This document shows, piece after piece, positions 9,060 to 19,259 of a stretch of 64,000 nucleotides of DNA. Numbering within the stretch: the stretch's first letter is position 1; each line of letters starts with the position of its first letter. The notes under the pieces are model-generated. The model saw only the letters and a program-made list of their open reading frames with translations, did not search any database and was not told the DNA's origin. A program made the position numbers and the translations under genes. The DNA lies in the NCBI GenBank assembly GCA_008375315.1, contig CP032507.1, positions 558,001 to 622,000 of the forward strand. Direction: 5' to 3'. Source of the DNA: Ectothiorhodospiraceae bacterium BW-2. GTDB lineage: Bacteria > Pseudomonadota > Gammaproteobacteria > Thiohalomonadales > Thiohalomonadaceae.

Positions 9060-10334
9060 CTAAGCCAACTGCGACTGTAGCCACGACACCACCGCCGACA
9101 GCGTTAACTGCTGCTGTTCGCCCGACTCCTGTAGCGGTTTAAGCGCCAGCTCACCTCGCGCTAGCTCCTCATCACCGACGATGAGCGCCCAGCGGGCACC
9201 ACTACGATCCGCCTTTTTAAACTGGCTCTTAACACTACCGCCGCCGCAATGGAGCTGTAACCGCAGCGTCGGCACCGCATCACGCAGCTGTTCGGCGAGT
9301 GCGACCCCTTGGCGCTGCGCCGCCTCCCCCATCAAAACAAGGTAGAGATCGAGCGGCGGCGGCTCAGGGAGCTGACCGGCCTCATCAATCAGCGCCAGCA
9401 ACCGCTCCAGCCCGATGGCAAAACCGACTGCCGCCACCGCTCTACCGCCGAGCTGCTCCACTAAGCCATCGTAGCGCCCACCCGCACAGACCGTGCCTTG
9501 GGCACCTAAAGAGTCGGTCACCCACTCAAACACCGTTTTACCATAGTAGTCCAACCCCCGCACTAGACAGGGGTTAATTTGGTAGGCAACGCCGCTTTGG
9601 TGCAGCAACTCACCTAGCTGCGCGAAGTGCTCCGCCGATTCGCTATCGAGAGAGTCGAGCAAGCGCGGTGCGGCGGCAATGAGAGCCTTCATTGCTGGAT
9701 TTTTACTATCTAAAATTCGTAACGGGTTGCTCTGTAAACGGCGCTGGCTATCCTCATCTAACTCGCTAGCGTGATCACTAAAGTAGTCGATTAGCTGCTG
9801 ACGATAGGCCCCTCGCGCCTCACGACTGCCGAGTGAGTTAAGTTGCAAAGTGACCCTCTCTTGCAACCCTAACTCTCGCCACAAGCGACTGCTCATGGCG
9901 ATCAATTCGGCATCGATATCGGGACCTAACAGCCCAAACACCTCCACGCCTAGCTGATGAAATTGGCGATAGCGGCCCTTCTGTGGTCGCTCATGGCGAA
10001 ACATCGGCCCCCGATACCAGAGCCGCTGCACCTGATTGACCAACAGACCATGCTGCATCATCGCCCGCACGACACTAGCCGTCCCCTCCGGTCGTAAGGT
10101 TAGGCTATCGCCGTTACGATCTGTAAACGAGTACATCTCCTTTTCGACAATATCGGTCACCTCGCCGATGGAGCGTTTAAATAGCTCACTCATCTCCACC
10201 ACCGGCGTGCGAATCTCCTGATAGCCGTAGCGCTGCAATAGCTGCTGCAAGATCGCCTCTAGCTGCTGCCAGCGACCACTCTGCTGCGGTAGAGTATCGT
10301 TCATGCCACGAATGGCCTGAATCGGTTTGGTCAT
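9060..10334 (-). CDS. hisS: Histidine-tRNA ligase
   Basis: 424 residues, typical length. Class II synthetase motifs: motif 2 around [19 protein letters not shown], the histidine-specific signatures [12 protein letters not shown] and [12 protein letters not shown], and motif 3 [12 protein letters not shown]-terminal anticodon-binding domain covers about residues 325-424. It charges tRNA-His with histidine. The ATG is preceded by AGGAGAGGAG. Located between ispG and yfgM as in E. coli. Confidence 0.97.
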   Translation of the reverse strand: MTKPIQAIRGMNDTLPQQSGRWQQLEAILQQLLQRYGYQEIRTPVVEMSELFKRSIGEVTDIVEKEMYSFTDRNGDSLTLRPEGTASVVRAMMQHGLLVNQVQRLWYRGPMFRHERPQKGRYRQFHQLGVEVFGLLGPDIDAELIAMSSRLWRELGLQERVTLQLNSLGSREARGAYRQQLIDYFSDHASELDEDSQRRLQSNPLRILDSKNPAMKALIAAAPRLLDSLDSESAEHFAQLGELLHQSGVAYQINPCLVRGLDYYGKTVFEWVTDSLGAQGTVCAGGRYDGLVEQLGGRAVAAVGFAIGLERLLALIDEAGQLPEPPPLDLYLVLMGEAAQRQGVALAEQLRDAVPTLRLQLHCGGGSVKSQFKKADRSGARWALIVGDEELARGELALKPLQESGEQQQLTLSAVVSWLQSQLA

Positions 10335-10343
10335 CTCCTCTCC

Positions 10344-11426
10344 TTATCCCTGCTGTAACTGCTGTCGAATCTGGCTCTCAAGCCTATCGAGCAGCGCCTC
10401 ATTGCTAACCTTACTGTGCGGCTCCCCCCCCACATAGAGCAGATTAGGCTGCCCCCCCGTGAGACCCACTGCCACCTCTTTCGCCTCCCCCGGGCCGTTC
10501 ACCACACAGCCGATAACGGCCACATCGAGCGGCTGCTGAATATCCTCTAACCGCTGCTCTAGGGCATTCACTGTCGCAATGACATCAAAATTTTGCCGCG
10601 AACAGGAGGGGCAGGCGATAAGATTAATCCCTTTTTGGCGTAACTGTAGCGCTTTAAGCAGTTCAAAGCCGACCTTCACCTCCTCCACCGGATCGGCTGC
10701 AAGGGAGATACGAATCGTATCGCCAATCCCCTCTGAAAGCAGGACTCCTAGCCCCACCGCCGACTTTATCGTGCCAGAACGCAAACCACCGGCCTCAGTA
10801 ATCCCTAGATGGAGTGGCTGCTCAATCTGCCCGGCGAGCTGACGATAGGCTAACACCGTCATAAAGATATCTGAGGCCTTTAAACTCACCTTAAAATTGG
10901 CAAAGTTAAGCCTATCGAGAATATCGATATGGCGCAGCGCCGACTCAACCATCGCCTCGGGGGTCGGCTCGCCATACTTTTTCTGTAGCTCTCTCTCTAA
11001 CGAACCGGCATTCACACCGATCCGAATCGGCACATTCCGATCCCGCGCCGACTCGATAACCGCCCGCACTCGCTCCTCTCGACCGATGTTACCCGGATTA
11101 ATGCGCAAACAGTCCACCCCATGCTTTAGCACCCGCAGGGCAATCGTGTGATCAAAATGGATATCGGCAATCAGCGGCAGCGTCGCAACTTGTGCCCGAA
11201 TTTTACCAAACGCATCGGCCGCCTCGGCACTCGGTACCGAGATACGCACCATATCGGCCCCCGCCTCACGCAACCTTTCGACTTGAGCCACCGTCGCCTC
11301 AATATCGCAGGTCTCAGTGTTGGTCATACTCTGCACACTAATCGGCGCATCACCACCGACGGCAACCGAACCGACATAGATTTTGCGGCTCTGGCGCCGC
11401 TTTATCCAGCTATGTGAACGAACCAC
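10344..11426 (-). CDS. ispG: 4-hydroxy-3-methylbut-2-enyl-diphosphate synthase
   Basis: 360 residues from a GTG start with GGGAGGG upstream, 3 bases behind rodZ. A TIM-barrel domain (VQSMTNTET near the N terminus, [14 protein letters not shown]) is followed by the C-terminal iron-sulfur domain with CPSC and [10 protein letters not shown], which bind the 4Fe-4S cluster. It catalyses the penultimate step of the MEP isoprenoid pathway, making HMBPP. Confidence 0.97.
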   Translation of the reverse strand: MVRSHSWIKRRQSRKIYVGSVAVGGDAPISVQSMTNTETCDIEATVAQVERLREAGADMVRISVPSAEAADAFGKIRAQVATLPLIADIHFDHTIALRVLKHGVDCLRINPGNIGREERVRAVIESARDRNVPIRIGVNAGSLERELQKKYGEPTPEAMVESALRHIDILDRLNFANFKVSLKASDIFMTVLAYRQLAGQIEQPLHLGITEAGGLRSGTIKSAVGLGVLLSEGIGDTIRISLAADPVEEVKVGFELLKALQLRQKGINLIACPSCSRQNFDVIATVNALEQRLEDIQQPLDVAVIGCVVNGPGEAKEVAVGLTGGQPNLLYVGGEPHSKVSNEALLDRLESQIRQQLQQG

Positions 11427-11429
11427 AAC

Positions 11430-12452
11430 TTACCCTCCCACCTCAAATCGAGCCATACTTTTACGATGGTGCGGGGTATGATCAACCAGTTGACCGTTGT
11501 AATAGACCTCGACCCCGGGCGCATACCCAAAAAAGAGGCTAAAGGGGGGCTCCCCCTCAATCACCTCCTCACTCCCTCGCTTTAAAATACCGAACACACG
11601 CCGCCGCCCTTGGGCATCAAAGACCTCCGTCCAGCTATCGGCGATATATGTCAGTCGTAACTGCCCCTCGGCCACGATAGGTTCAGCGCCACTCTCGACA
11701 GGCGGCCTATTGAGCACCGGCTCTTCGGGGAGAGAGAGCGGCATCTCAGCCCCCCCCTCATCACCATCCCCCCTCAACGCCTCTGCGGTTAACGCCGAAA
11801 AGTTCTCGGGAGGCAGCTCCACAGAGGGTTCTGGTTCTGGTTCTGGTTCTGGTTCTAACTCCAGCTCATCGGCGACCGGTCTTACATCGTCTGAATCGCC
11901 TAACGCGTCTAAATCATAGAGCTGCGGCAGCAGCGTCCCCTCACCCGGCTCGATCGTCGGCGGTAGAATCGACTCCGGGTGGCTAGCTACATCGCCGCTA
12001 GGAAAGGAGGGCAACGATAGCTCCCCCCCCTGCTCCATCACCCAGCCATAAACGGCCACTAACAGCAGTAACAGCAGCAGTAGCAGTAACATCGGCCGAG
12101 AGCGATTTGAGACTCGGCGAGGCACCGCGCCCCCCCCCTCGCTTACATGGGAGGTAATCGTCGTCGATTTTTCGACATCGCGTACCGAAAAGAGCGCCAC
12201 CTCGCTAGCGGGAATATCGAGCAGACGGGCGTAACTACGCAGATAGCCCATAATGAAAGTCGGCCCTGGCAGAGCCGCCATATCCCCCTCCTCTAGCGCA
12301 CTAATCATTCGCACATGGAGTCGTAGCGCCTGCGCCACCTTTTCACGACTAAGTTGCCGCTCCTCTCGCAGCCGCTTCAGTCGCTCCCCGATGGCATATA
12401 GATCGGCAGCCGGCTCCTGTTTCACCCGCTGCGGTTGCTGTTCATCACTCAT
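11430..12452 (-). CDS. rodZ: Cell-shape protein RodZ
   Basis: 340 residues. A Xre-type helix-turn-helix (about 20-85, with LKRLREERQLSREKVAQAL), a basic stretch, one membrane helix of Leu repeats (about 121-138), a long acidic Pro/Glu-rich periplasmic linker with five Glu-Pro units, and a C-terminal DUF4115 beta domain (about 260-335, DSWTEVFDAQGRR). RodZ links MreB filaments to the membrane-bound elongation machinery. It overlaps pilW by 4 bases and precedes ispG, as in other Gammaproteobacteria. Confidence 0.94.
   Translation of the reverse strand: MSDEQQPQRVKQEPAADLYAIGERLKRLREERQLSREKVAQALRLHVRMISALEEGDMAALPGPTFIMGYLRSYARLLDIPASEVALFSVRDVEKSTTITSHVSEGGGAVPRRVSNRSRPMLLLLLLLLLLVAVYGWVMEQGGELSLPSFPSGDVASHPESILPPTIEPGEGTLLPQLYDLDALGDSDDVRPVADELELEPEPEPEPEPSVELPPENFSALTAEALRGDGDEGGAEMPLSLPEEPVLNRPPVESGAEPIVAEGQLRLTYIADSWTEVFDAQGRRRVFGILKRGSEEVIEGEPPFSLFFGYAPGVEVYYNGQLVDHTPHHRKSMARFEVGG
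11827..11856. repeat. Five GGTTCT hexamers inside rodZ
   Basis: Perfect tandem copies of GGTTCT encode the Glu-Pro repeat of the RodZ linker. Being a multiple of three, copy-number slippage would only lengthen or shorten the linker. Confidence 0.85.
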
Positions 12453-13180
12453 GGTTTAATGGTTTCCAGATAGTTTGCTGCCTGTTCTGACTCGGCAAAT
12501 CGTTCCATCAACATTTTGCCTAACTGATCAGCAGAGTTAAAGTCCCCCAGTTGCCGCTCCACTTGAATCCCAAGCCAAAGCGTCTCTGCTGTCGGGGGCT
12601 GCACCGCGTGCAGCCGCTGTAACCAGGCCCTTGTAGAGAGCGTCTTGCCCTGCTCAAATGAGAGCTGCGCCATCGCCAACAGACTCTTCGCCCGTTCAGG
12701 CTTTAGCCCTAATGCCTGACGAAAATAGCTCTCGGCCACCCCATTATCGCCCACCTTTTGGTAGCAAAAACCGAGATTCTCGTAAATATCCGCCTTAGGA
12801 TAGACCGGATTTTGCAACACTCGTTCAAACTGCTGCCGCGCCTCCTCGACTCGCTGCCGTTCACACAGAAAGACGCCGTAGTTATTATAGAGCCGAGAGT
12901 CCCCCTCCCGACTTAAACTAATCGCCTCTAAAAAGTGCTGCTCCGACTCTTTCGGCCGCTCCAACCGCCGATAGAGCTCTGCCAGATAGTGGTGGGTTAG
13001 CACTGAATCGGGATCATACCCCAGCGCCCGCTCCAGCTTCTCCAGTGCCCGCTCATAGTTACCCCGCGTCATATATTGCAACCCTAGCTCCGCGTTAGAT
13101 CGCGCCGCCGGCTCATTGACCGTAGTCGAGGCGCACCCCGCCAACAGGAGTCCAACTATCCACCAGACCCAGATCACCAC
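12449..13180 (-). CDS. pilW: Type IV pilus assembly lipoprotein PilW/PilF
   Basis: 243 residues from a GTG start 2 bases behind rlmN. The signal peptide ends in the lipobox LLAGC (Cys16). Six TPR units fill the rest (for example YMTRGNYERALEKLERAL and YNNYGVFLCERQRVEEARQQFERVL). In Pseudomonas (PilF) and Neisseria (PilW) this outer-membrane lipoprotein helps the PilQ secretin assemble and stabilises pili. It is conserved between rlmN and rodZ even where pili are lost. Confidence 0.92.
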   Translation of the reverse strand: MVIWVWWIVGLLLAGCASTTVNEPAARSNAELGLQYMTRGNYERALEKLERALGYDPDSVLTHHYLAELYRRLERPKESEQHFLEAISLSREGDSRLYNNYGVFLCERQRVEEARQQFERVLQNPVYPKADIYENLGFCYQKVGDNGVAESYFRQALGLKPERAKSLLAMAQLSFEQGKTLSTRAWLQRLHAVQPPTAETLWLGIQVERQLGDFNSADQLGKMLMERFAESEQAANYLETIKP

Positions 13181-13182
13181 CC

Positions 13183-14289
13183 CTATCCACCTATCGCCAA
13201 CTCGCCACTCAGTCGCCGACTGCGACGGGTGCGATCATTAACCTCACCCACCAACTGCCCACAGGCAGCGGCGATATCCTCACCCCGAGTTTTGCGAGTC
13301 ATCGTCACAATACCGGCCGCCATCAACCGCTGTCGAAAGCGCTCGATCCGCTCCGGTGGCGAGCAGCGATAGGGGGCATGAGGGAAGGGGTTAAAGGGGA
13401 TGAGGTTAATTTTGGAGGGGATCGTCTCCAGCAGGCCAATTAACGCCTTCGCATCTGCATCGCTGTCATTCACACCATCGAGCATCACATACTCAAAAGT
13501 AATGCGCCGTCTAGGGGGCATTTTAGCCAAAAAGTCGCGACACGCCCCCATTAACTGCGCCAGCGGATATTTGCGATTTAGCGGTACCAGCTCGCTGCGG
13601 AGCGCATCGTGACAGGCGTGGAGCGAGACCGCCAGACAGACATCGCTCACCTCGGCCAGCCTTACGATAGCCGGCACCACTCCGGCAGTGCTCAAAGTTA
13701 GACGCCGTTTGGAGATAGCAAAGGCAAAATCGTCCTGCATTAGGCTCATCGCCCTCACCACGCTCTCAAAATTGAGCAGCGGCTCCCCCATGCCCATCAA
13801 GACCACATTAGTCACCGATCGCTCCCCCCGTTCGGGCAGCCCTAGGAGCCGAGTCGCCACCACTAGCTGACCGATAATCTCCGCGACCGTCAAGTTACGG
13901 TTAAACCCTTGCCGAGCCGTCGAACAGAAGCTGCAAGCGAGGCTACAACCGACCTGCGATGAGACACAGAGGGTACCGCGCCCCTCCTCGGGGATAAAGA
14001 CCATCTCGATACAGTTGCCATCCTCAAGCTCCAATAGCCACTTACGGGTGCCATCCATTGATGGGGCATCTAGCACCACTTTAGGCAAGGTAAGGTTGGC
14101 CACCTCAGCTAACCGCTGCCGTAACCCCTTACTCAAATTAGTCATCTCGTTAAAGTCGCTCACCCCTAGCTGATAGATCCACTTCATCACCTGAGTGGCT
14201 CGAAAGGGCTTCTCCCCCATAGCGACAAAAAAGTCGGCCAGTTCATTGCGGGGCAGAGTGAGCAGATTGGTTGTGTCAGCTAGGGGCAT
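13183..14289 (-). CDS. rlmN: 23S rRNA/tRNA (adenine-C2)-methyltransferase RlmN
   Basis: 368 residues. A radical-SAM enzyme with the cluster motif at Cys115, Cys119 and Cys122 (CSLACSFC), the SAM-binding GMGEPLLN and a C-terminal conserved [17 protein letters not shown] with the methyl-carrying Cys. It methylates A2503 of 23S rRNA and A37 of some tRNAs. First gene of the operon ending with der; a promoter must lie in the 214 bases up to the divergent glycosylase gene, but I see no clear one. Confidence 0.96.
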   Translation of the reverse strand: MPLADTTNLLTLPRNELADFFVAMGEKPFRATQVMKWIYQLGVSDFNEMTNLSKGLRQRLAEVANLTLPKVVLDAPSMDGTRKWLLELEDGNCIEMVFIPEEGRGTLCVSSQVGCSLACSFCSTARQGFNRNLTVAEIIGQLVVATRLLGLPERGERSVTNVVLMGMGEPLLNFESVVRAMSLMQDDFAFAISKRRLTLSTAGVVPAIVRLAEVSDVCLAVSLHACHDALRSELVPLNRKYPLAQLMGACRDFLAKMPPRRRITFEYVMLDGVNDSDADAKALIGLLETIPSKINLIPFNPFPHAPYRCSPPERIERFRQRLMAAGIVTMTRKTRGEDIAAACGQLVGEVNDRTRRSRRLSGELAIGG

Positions 14290-14503
14290 GGTTGGTTGAA
14301 TCGTGAGGTCTGGTCGGGAATAAGCGCTGTAAAGTCGGCGATTATACGCTTAGCTCCCAACTAAATCTATGTATATGCCGGATGAGGCGTTCAAAATGGC
14401 ACCACAGCCCCATAACGCCGCAGCTATTGGGGGTTGCCCAACTCCCCGCCTACTCTCTACAATAGGCACCCTAGTACCTCCACCTAAAGAGCCGATACCC
14501 TCG

Positions 14504-15166
14504 ATGATAACACCACTCAATCCAGCCCCATTTCGCCACCTTGCCGCCACATTAGAGGGGATCGACAGAGCCGTTTACGACCAAGCCGGTGCCGACTGGC
14601 AGCAGCCGATTATCGGCCACGGAGCCCCCGCTGCCCCGATCTGCTTCTTTGGCCGCGATCCGGGTCGGGAGGAGGTCATCCACCAACTCCCCTTTATCGG
14701 TGCTGGCGGACAGAAGGTGCGCCAGCAGCTCTATCTGTTCCACCATCAGCGCGAACTACCCGATTTTGACGCCTCGATCGCCATCGGTGAGGGCTACTTC
14801 TGGCTCAATACCGTCCCCTACAAACCGATCGGCAACAAAGCGTGGTCGATGGCGGTCAAAAGGGAGTTTCAACCGCTCATTGCCGAGCTACTCCTCAATC
14901 GATGGCAGGGGGAGAGGGTGATTACCCTAGGGCGCGAGGCCTTTTTCTGGTTCGCCATCGCCCAACCGAAAACCACCCGCGACCAGCTACAGAGCTTTTG
15001 GCAACAGCCACAACGGTTTGAACAGACAACCACCATCGACTTTATCCAGCAGCAGCAGCGACGGCGCCTAGAACTCGCACCCTTACCCCACCCCTCACCA
15101 CTCAATGCGACCTGGTACCGCCACTTTCCAACGCTACTGCAACAGCGGCTACAGCGGCTACAGTGA
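14504..15166 (+). CDS. Uracil-DNA-glycosylase-like protein
   Basis: 220 residues from the ATG at 14504 (MITPLNPAPFRHL). An in-frame ATG at 14369 would add 45 residues of low-complexity sequence with no clear ribosome site, so I prefer the shorter form, though neither start has a good one. GRDPGREE (about residue 50), LPFIGAGGQ and the C-terminal HPSPLNATW fit the UDG fold: the first corresponds to the catalytic water-activating loop, the last to the DNA-intercalation motif. It probably removes uracil or another damaged base from DNA, but the substrate is not certain. Divergent from rlmN. Confidence 0.78.
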   Translation: MITPLNPAPFRHLAATLEGIDRAVYDQAGADWQQPIIGHGAPAAPICFFGRDPGREEVIHQLPFIGAGGQKVRQQLYLFHHQRELPDFDASIAIGEGYFWLNTVPYKPIGNKAWSMAVKREFQPLIAELLLNRWQGERVITLGREAFFWFAIAQPKTTRDQLQSFWQQPQRFEQTTTIDFIQQQQRRRLELAPLPHPSPLNATWYRHFPTLLQQRLQRLQ

Positions 15167-15244
15167 CGATAGACTCTATTGTCTTTTCCCCCCCTTCCCC
15201 CTATTACTGTGACTCCCCCTCTGTTACCAGCCTACGAGACTACC

Positions 15245-16087
15245 ATGCAAAATTACCCCCGACTCCTGGAACCGGAACAGCTCCAACACCATCTGAAGGA
15301 TCCCCAACTGCGCCTTGTCAACCTATGTGACCCGCGCCGCAACCTCCCCACACCCCCAGGGGCGGTTACCTTGGACTATGAGCAGCTAGTGCGCCAACTC
15401 CCCCCCGTCGGCGGACTGCTGCCGAATAACCGCCAGCTCTCGACCCTCTTCTCTAAACTCGGCCTAACGCCAGCACACCACATCGTCGCCTATGACGATG
15501 AGGGAGGGGGCAAAGCGTGCCGTCTGCTCTGGACTCTCGCCTGCATTGGCCACCCCCACTTCTCGCTCCTCAACGGCGGTGCCCACGCCTGGCTAAATGA
15601 AGATTTTCCGCTAGCGACAACCCCCTACACCCCCCAACCGACCCACTATGAGGCTCGGTTCGAGATGCACGCCCCAGCCCATGCCGACCATGAGCTGATT
15701 ATGGCCCACCTCGGTGATGACGATTTTGCCCTAGTTGACGCCCGCAGCGCAGAGGAGTTTAGCGGCCTCAAGCGGTTTGCCAGTCGCGGGGGGCATATCC
15801 CCGGCGCCCTCTGGCTAGAGTGGACTGAGCTGATGGATCACACGCATCATTTGCGCCTAAAACCGCGCTCTGAACTAGAACAGATAGTCACAAGGCTCGG
15901 TCTTAGCCGCGATCAGACGGTGGTCAGCTACTGCCAGACCCACCACCGCTCCTCGCTCAACTGGTTTGTGCTCGACTATCTGGGCTTTCAGAGCCACGGC
16001 TATGAGGGCTCTTGGTCTGACTGGGGCAATCGACCCGACACCCCCATTGAGTTAGGCCCCCCCTCTCCCGCCCCCATCCGCCACTGA
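15245..16087 (+). CDS. Two-domain sulfurtransferase (rhodanese)
   Basis: 280 residues from the ATG at 15245; a TTG at 15179 gives a Pro-rich, unlikely extension. Two rhodanese domains: the first (about 1-130) has GGGKACRLLW and no catalytic Cys at the active loop; the second (about 140-275) has the active loop CQTHHRSS with Cys as nucleophile, followed by YEGSWSDWGN. This matches the SseA-like thiosulfate/3-mercaptopyruvate sulfurtransferases, but the loop is neither CRKGVTA nor CGSGVTA, so the sulfur donor is open. It lies between the glycosylase and recG, probably co-transcribed. Confidence 0.85.
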   Translation: MQNYPRLLEPEQLQHHLKDPQLRLVNLCDPRRNLPTPPGAVTLDYEQLVRQLPPVGGLLPNNRQLSTLFSKLGLTPAHHIVAYDDEGGGKACRLLWTLACIGHPHFSLLNGGAHAWLNEDFPLATTPYTPQPTHYEARFEMHAPAHADHELIMAHLGDDDFALVDARSAEEFSGLKRFASRGGHIPGALWLEWTELMDHTHHLRLKPRSELEQIVTRLGLSRDQTVVSYCQTHHRSSLNWFVLDYLGFQSHGYEGSWSDWGNRPDTPIELGPPSPAPIRH

Positions 16088-16106
16088 CAGATAGAACCCT
16101 GCGCTA

Positions 16107-18158
16107 GTGTTCAATACTTTAGAGACGCTCCCTGGGATCGGCGCCGATGGGGTAAAGAAGTTGGCCAAACTCGGCATTGCACGCCCCTTCGAGCTGCTAC
16201 TACACCGCCCCTTGCGCTATCAGGATCAGACCCAGCTCACCGCCCTTGGCGATCTGCGAGCTGGCCACGAGGCGCTCATCGAAGCGACCATCAGCGCCAA
16301 TGCGATCCACCACACCAGCCGTCGCAGCCTGACGCTGACCCTGAGCGACGGGCAGCAGAGCATTAAGTGCCGTTTTTTTCACTTTAACACCAAACAGCTA
16401 CAGCAGTGGCAGATAGGGGCTCGGGTTCGCGCCTTTGGCATCGCGCGACAGGTCGGAGATCACCTTGAGATAGCCCACCCGGAGCTAACGCGACTGCCCA
16501 CCGACACCCCTCCCCCCCTACCCGACCATCTCACCCCCATCTACCCCACCACAGCCGGCTTAGCTCAGCCACGACTACAGCACCTCATTGAGAGCGCCTT
16601 AGCGCAGCTAGATAGCCTCACCGACTACCTAGCGCCGCTCTGGCCGCAGCAGTCATGGCCGAGCCTCGCTAGTGCACTAAAGCAGCTACACCACCCCACG
16701 ACAGAGCGTAGTGCGCAGCAGCTATTAGCGGGCTCCCACCCAGCACTGCAACGGCTCGCGGTAGAGGAGCTACTCTCCCACCAGCTAGCGATGCAGCAGC
16801 TGCGTCAGCACCACTGCCGTGACGACGCCCCAGCACTACCGCCAACCCCTAAACTACAGCGTCAACTACAACAGCAGCTACCCTTTCAGCTAACCGCGGC
16901 TCAGCGACGAGTGGTAGGCGACATTGAAGCCGATCTGCAACGATCCACCCCCATGCAGCGGTTAGTCCAAGGTGATGTCGGCTCCGGCAAAACCATCGTC
17001 GCGGCCATGGCAGCCCTACAGGCACTCGGTCACGGCAAACAGTGCGCTCTCATGGCGCCCACCGAGATGTTAGCAGAACAGCACTACCACACCTTTGAGC
17101 GCTGGCTTAAGGCGCTAGAGATTGAGATTGGCTGGTTAGGAGGGAGAGTCAAGGGGAGCCAAAAAAGGGCGCTGCTACAGCGCATCGCAACGGGGGAGTG
17201 TCAGATGGTCATCGGTACCCACGCCCTCATTCAGCAACAGGTTGAGTTTGCCGATCTTAGCTTAATTATTATCGACGAACAGCACCGCTTTGGCGTCCAT
17301 CAACGGCTAGCGCTCTTTAGCAAAGCGAAAGCGCAGCCCCACCAGCTCGTCATGACCGCCACCCCGATTCCGCGCTCACTCGCAATGACCGCCTATGGCG
17401 ATCTCGATCTCTCGGTGATAGACGAGCTCCCCGCCGGTCGGCAGGCGATTACCACCGCCGTCATGAGCGAAGAGCGGCGTGAAGAGGTACTACAGCGCAT
17501 CGGCCACACCTGCGCGCGGGGGCGTCAGGCCTACTGGATCTGCCCGCTCATCGATGAATCGGAGGTCCTACAGTGCCAATCGGCCGAAAAGCAGTGGCAG
17601 CAGCTACAGCAGCGGCTACCGCAGCTCTCGATCGGCCTACTACACGGCCGCCTAGCCACCGAACAGAAGGAGCAGACGATGGCCGCCTTTCGCGCCGGCC
17701 AACTCGATCTCCTAGTGGCCACCACCGTGGTTGAGGTCGGCGTCGATGTCCCAAATGCCACCGTCATGGTGATCGATAATGCCGAACGGCTCGGGCTAGC
17801 ACAGCTACACCAGCTACGGGGTCGGGTCGGTCGTGGTAATGAACAGAGCTTTTGTGTGCTACTCTACAAGCCGCCCTTAGGGGAGAGTGCTCAACAGCGA
17901 CTAGAGGTCATGCGCGAGTCGAGAGATGGCTTCTATATCGCCGAGCGCGATCTGGCCATTCGCGGCCCCGGCGAACTGCTCGGCAGCCGTCAGACGGGAC
18001 TCATCAACTACCGCATCGCCGATCTACAGCGCGATCAGAATTGGCTAGAGCCGACACAACAGCAGGCAGCCCGCATGGTCGCACAGCACCACGAGGCTAT
18101 CTCGCCACTTATTGAACGCTGGTTAGGGGCAGAGATTGAACAGCTCAGCCAAGTGTAG
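16107..18158 (+). CDS. recG: ATP-dependent DNA helicase RecG
   Basis: 683 residues from a GTG start. An N-terminal wedge/OB domain (about 50-150), then helicase domains with Walker A GDVGSGKTIVA, DEQHRFG (DExH box), TATPIPRSLAM, and the C-terminal domain with QLRGRVGRG and the TRG region IRGPGELLGSRQTG. RecG remodels stalled replication forks and branch-migrates Holliday junctions. Length and all motifs are normal. Confidence 0.97.
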   Translation: MFNTLETLPGIGADGVKKLAKLGIARPFELLLHRPLRYQDQTQLTALGDLRAGHEALIEATISANAIHHTSRRSLTLTLSDGQQSIKCRFFHFNTKQLQQWQIGARVRAFGIARQVGDHLEIAHPELTRLPTDTPPPLPDHLTPIYPTTAGLAQPRLQHLIESALAQLDSLTDYLAPLWPQQSWPSLASALKQLHHPTTERSAQQLLAGSHPALQRLAVEELLSHQLAMQQLRQHHCRDDAPALPPTPKLQRQLQQQLPFQLTAAQRRVVGDIEADLQRSTPMQRLVQGDVGSGKTIVAAMAALQALGHGKQCALMAPTEMLAEQHYHTFERWLKALEIEIGWLGGRVKGSQKRALLQRIATGECQMVIGTHALIQQQVEFADLSLIIIDEQHRFGVHQRLALFSKAKAQPHQLVMTATPIPRSLAMTAYGDLDLSVIDELPAGRQAITTAVMSEERREEVLQRIGHTCARGRQAYWICPLIDESEVLQCQSAEKQWQQLQQRLPQLSIGLLHGRLATEQKEQTMAAFRAGQLDLLVATTVVEVGVDVPNATVMVIDNAERLGLAQLHQLRGRVGRGNEQSFCVLLYKPPLGESAQQRLEVMRESRDGFYIAERDLAIRGPGELLGSRQTGLINYRIADLQRDQNWLEPTQQQAARMVAQHHEAISPLIERWLGAEIEQLSQV

Positions 18159-18252
18159 TTAACAAATCACTGTAAAAAAAGTTCACAAACTAATGAATAA
18201 GCTGTTAGAATTTTCATTTAAGAGAAACCAAATCGACAGGAGGGAGAGAAGA

Positions 18253-19254
18253 GTGATTGCGGGGGTACTGAAACGACTACAGTTACGCAATCGCCGTAGT
18301 GACTTTATCACCGGCATAGCGCTACGAGAGGATCATCTCGCCCTAGCACAGATTCAGCAGAGCCGTAGCGGCCCAAAGCTAGTCACGGCACTGGCTGAAC
18401 CCTCGACCCAAACCACGCTCGCCAAGCAGCTACATGAGCTAATGGTACAACACAAACCGGAGCGAGGGCGACTGGTCAGCGTACTCAACCACGAGCAGTT
18501 TACCCTCTACAATACCGAACCACCCGCTGTCGGTGCCGAGGAGATGCGCGATGCGATTCGCTGGCGGTTGAAGGAGATGATCAATTTCGATATCGAACAG
18601 GCCGCCTTCGATATCTTCGAAGTCCCCGGGCAGGATGAGCGCGGACGGCAGAAGGTGCTCTATGCGGCGGTCAGTCGCGACCAGACCATTCGTGATCACA
18701 TCAAACTGTTTCAGCAGCTAGGGCTCCAGCTTGATGCTATCGATATTCCTGAACTGGCCTATCGCAATATCGCCATGCTGCTACCTGAGGATGATAAGCA
18801 GGGGCTGCTCATGCTACGCATGCAGCCACATGCCGGTCTGATTACCATTACCCATGATCAAAATATGTTCCTCTCCCGCCGCACCAGTATTGGGCTAGAT
18901 CAGATTGTCAGCGCCGCCGAAAAAGCGGCCGATGATGAACTAACGCTCCACGATGAGCACGGTCTGGCGCTCGATAGGCAACCTTATGTCGATAAAATTA
19001 CCCTCGAAATCCAGCGCACTCTCGACTACTACACCCGCAACTTTGCCATGCCACCGATTACCAAAATGGTGATCGCCCCCCTAGAGCAGCCGATTGAGGG
19101 CCTACGCAGCTATCTACAAGAGAGCCTCGGTCTTGAGACCGGTGAGATCGACTTTAACCAGCTACTACAGCCCGATATCGATATCAGTCAGGAGCTACAG
19201 TCGCACACCTTCGCCGCTATCGGTGCGGCACTGCGCCAGTTTGGAACTAAGTAA
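18253..19254 (+). CDS. mshI: MSHA pilus biogenesis protein MshI (PilM-like)
   Basis: 333 residues from a GTG at 18253, chosen because AGGAGG stands at ideal distance (18239-18244); an upstream in-frame ATG at 18193 would add 20 charged residues and has no ribosome site. The protein has an actin-like PilM/EpsL fold: EEMRDAIRWRLKEMINFDIEQAAFDIF is the family's central segment, and later DEL-rich helices follow. In the MSHA system it forms the cytoplasmic/inner-membrane platform with MshJ and MshK. First gene of the operon mshI to mshN. Confidence 0.85.
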   Translation: MIAGVLKRLQLRNRRSDFITGIALREDHLALAQIQQSRSGPKLVTALAEPSTQTTLAKQLHELMVQHKPERGRLVSVLNHEQFTLYNTEPPAVGAEEMRDAIRWRLKEMINFDIEQAAFDIFEVPGQDERGRQKVLYAAVSRDQTIRDHIKLFQQLGLQLDAIDIPELAYRNIAMLLPEDDKQGLLMLRMQPHAGLITITHDQNMFLSRRTSIGLDQIVSAAEKAADDELTLHDEHGLALDRQPYVDKITLEIQRTLDYYTRNFAMPPITKMVIAPLEQPIEGLRSYLQESLGLETGEIDFNQLLQPDIDISQELQSHTFAAIGAALRQFGTK

Positions 19255-19259
19255 CCACG

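Noticed and set aside
14369-14503. N-terminal extension of the glycosylase-like gene
   Set aside because: The extra 45 residues are low-complexity, Pro-rich, and no ribosome site precedes the ATG at 14369.
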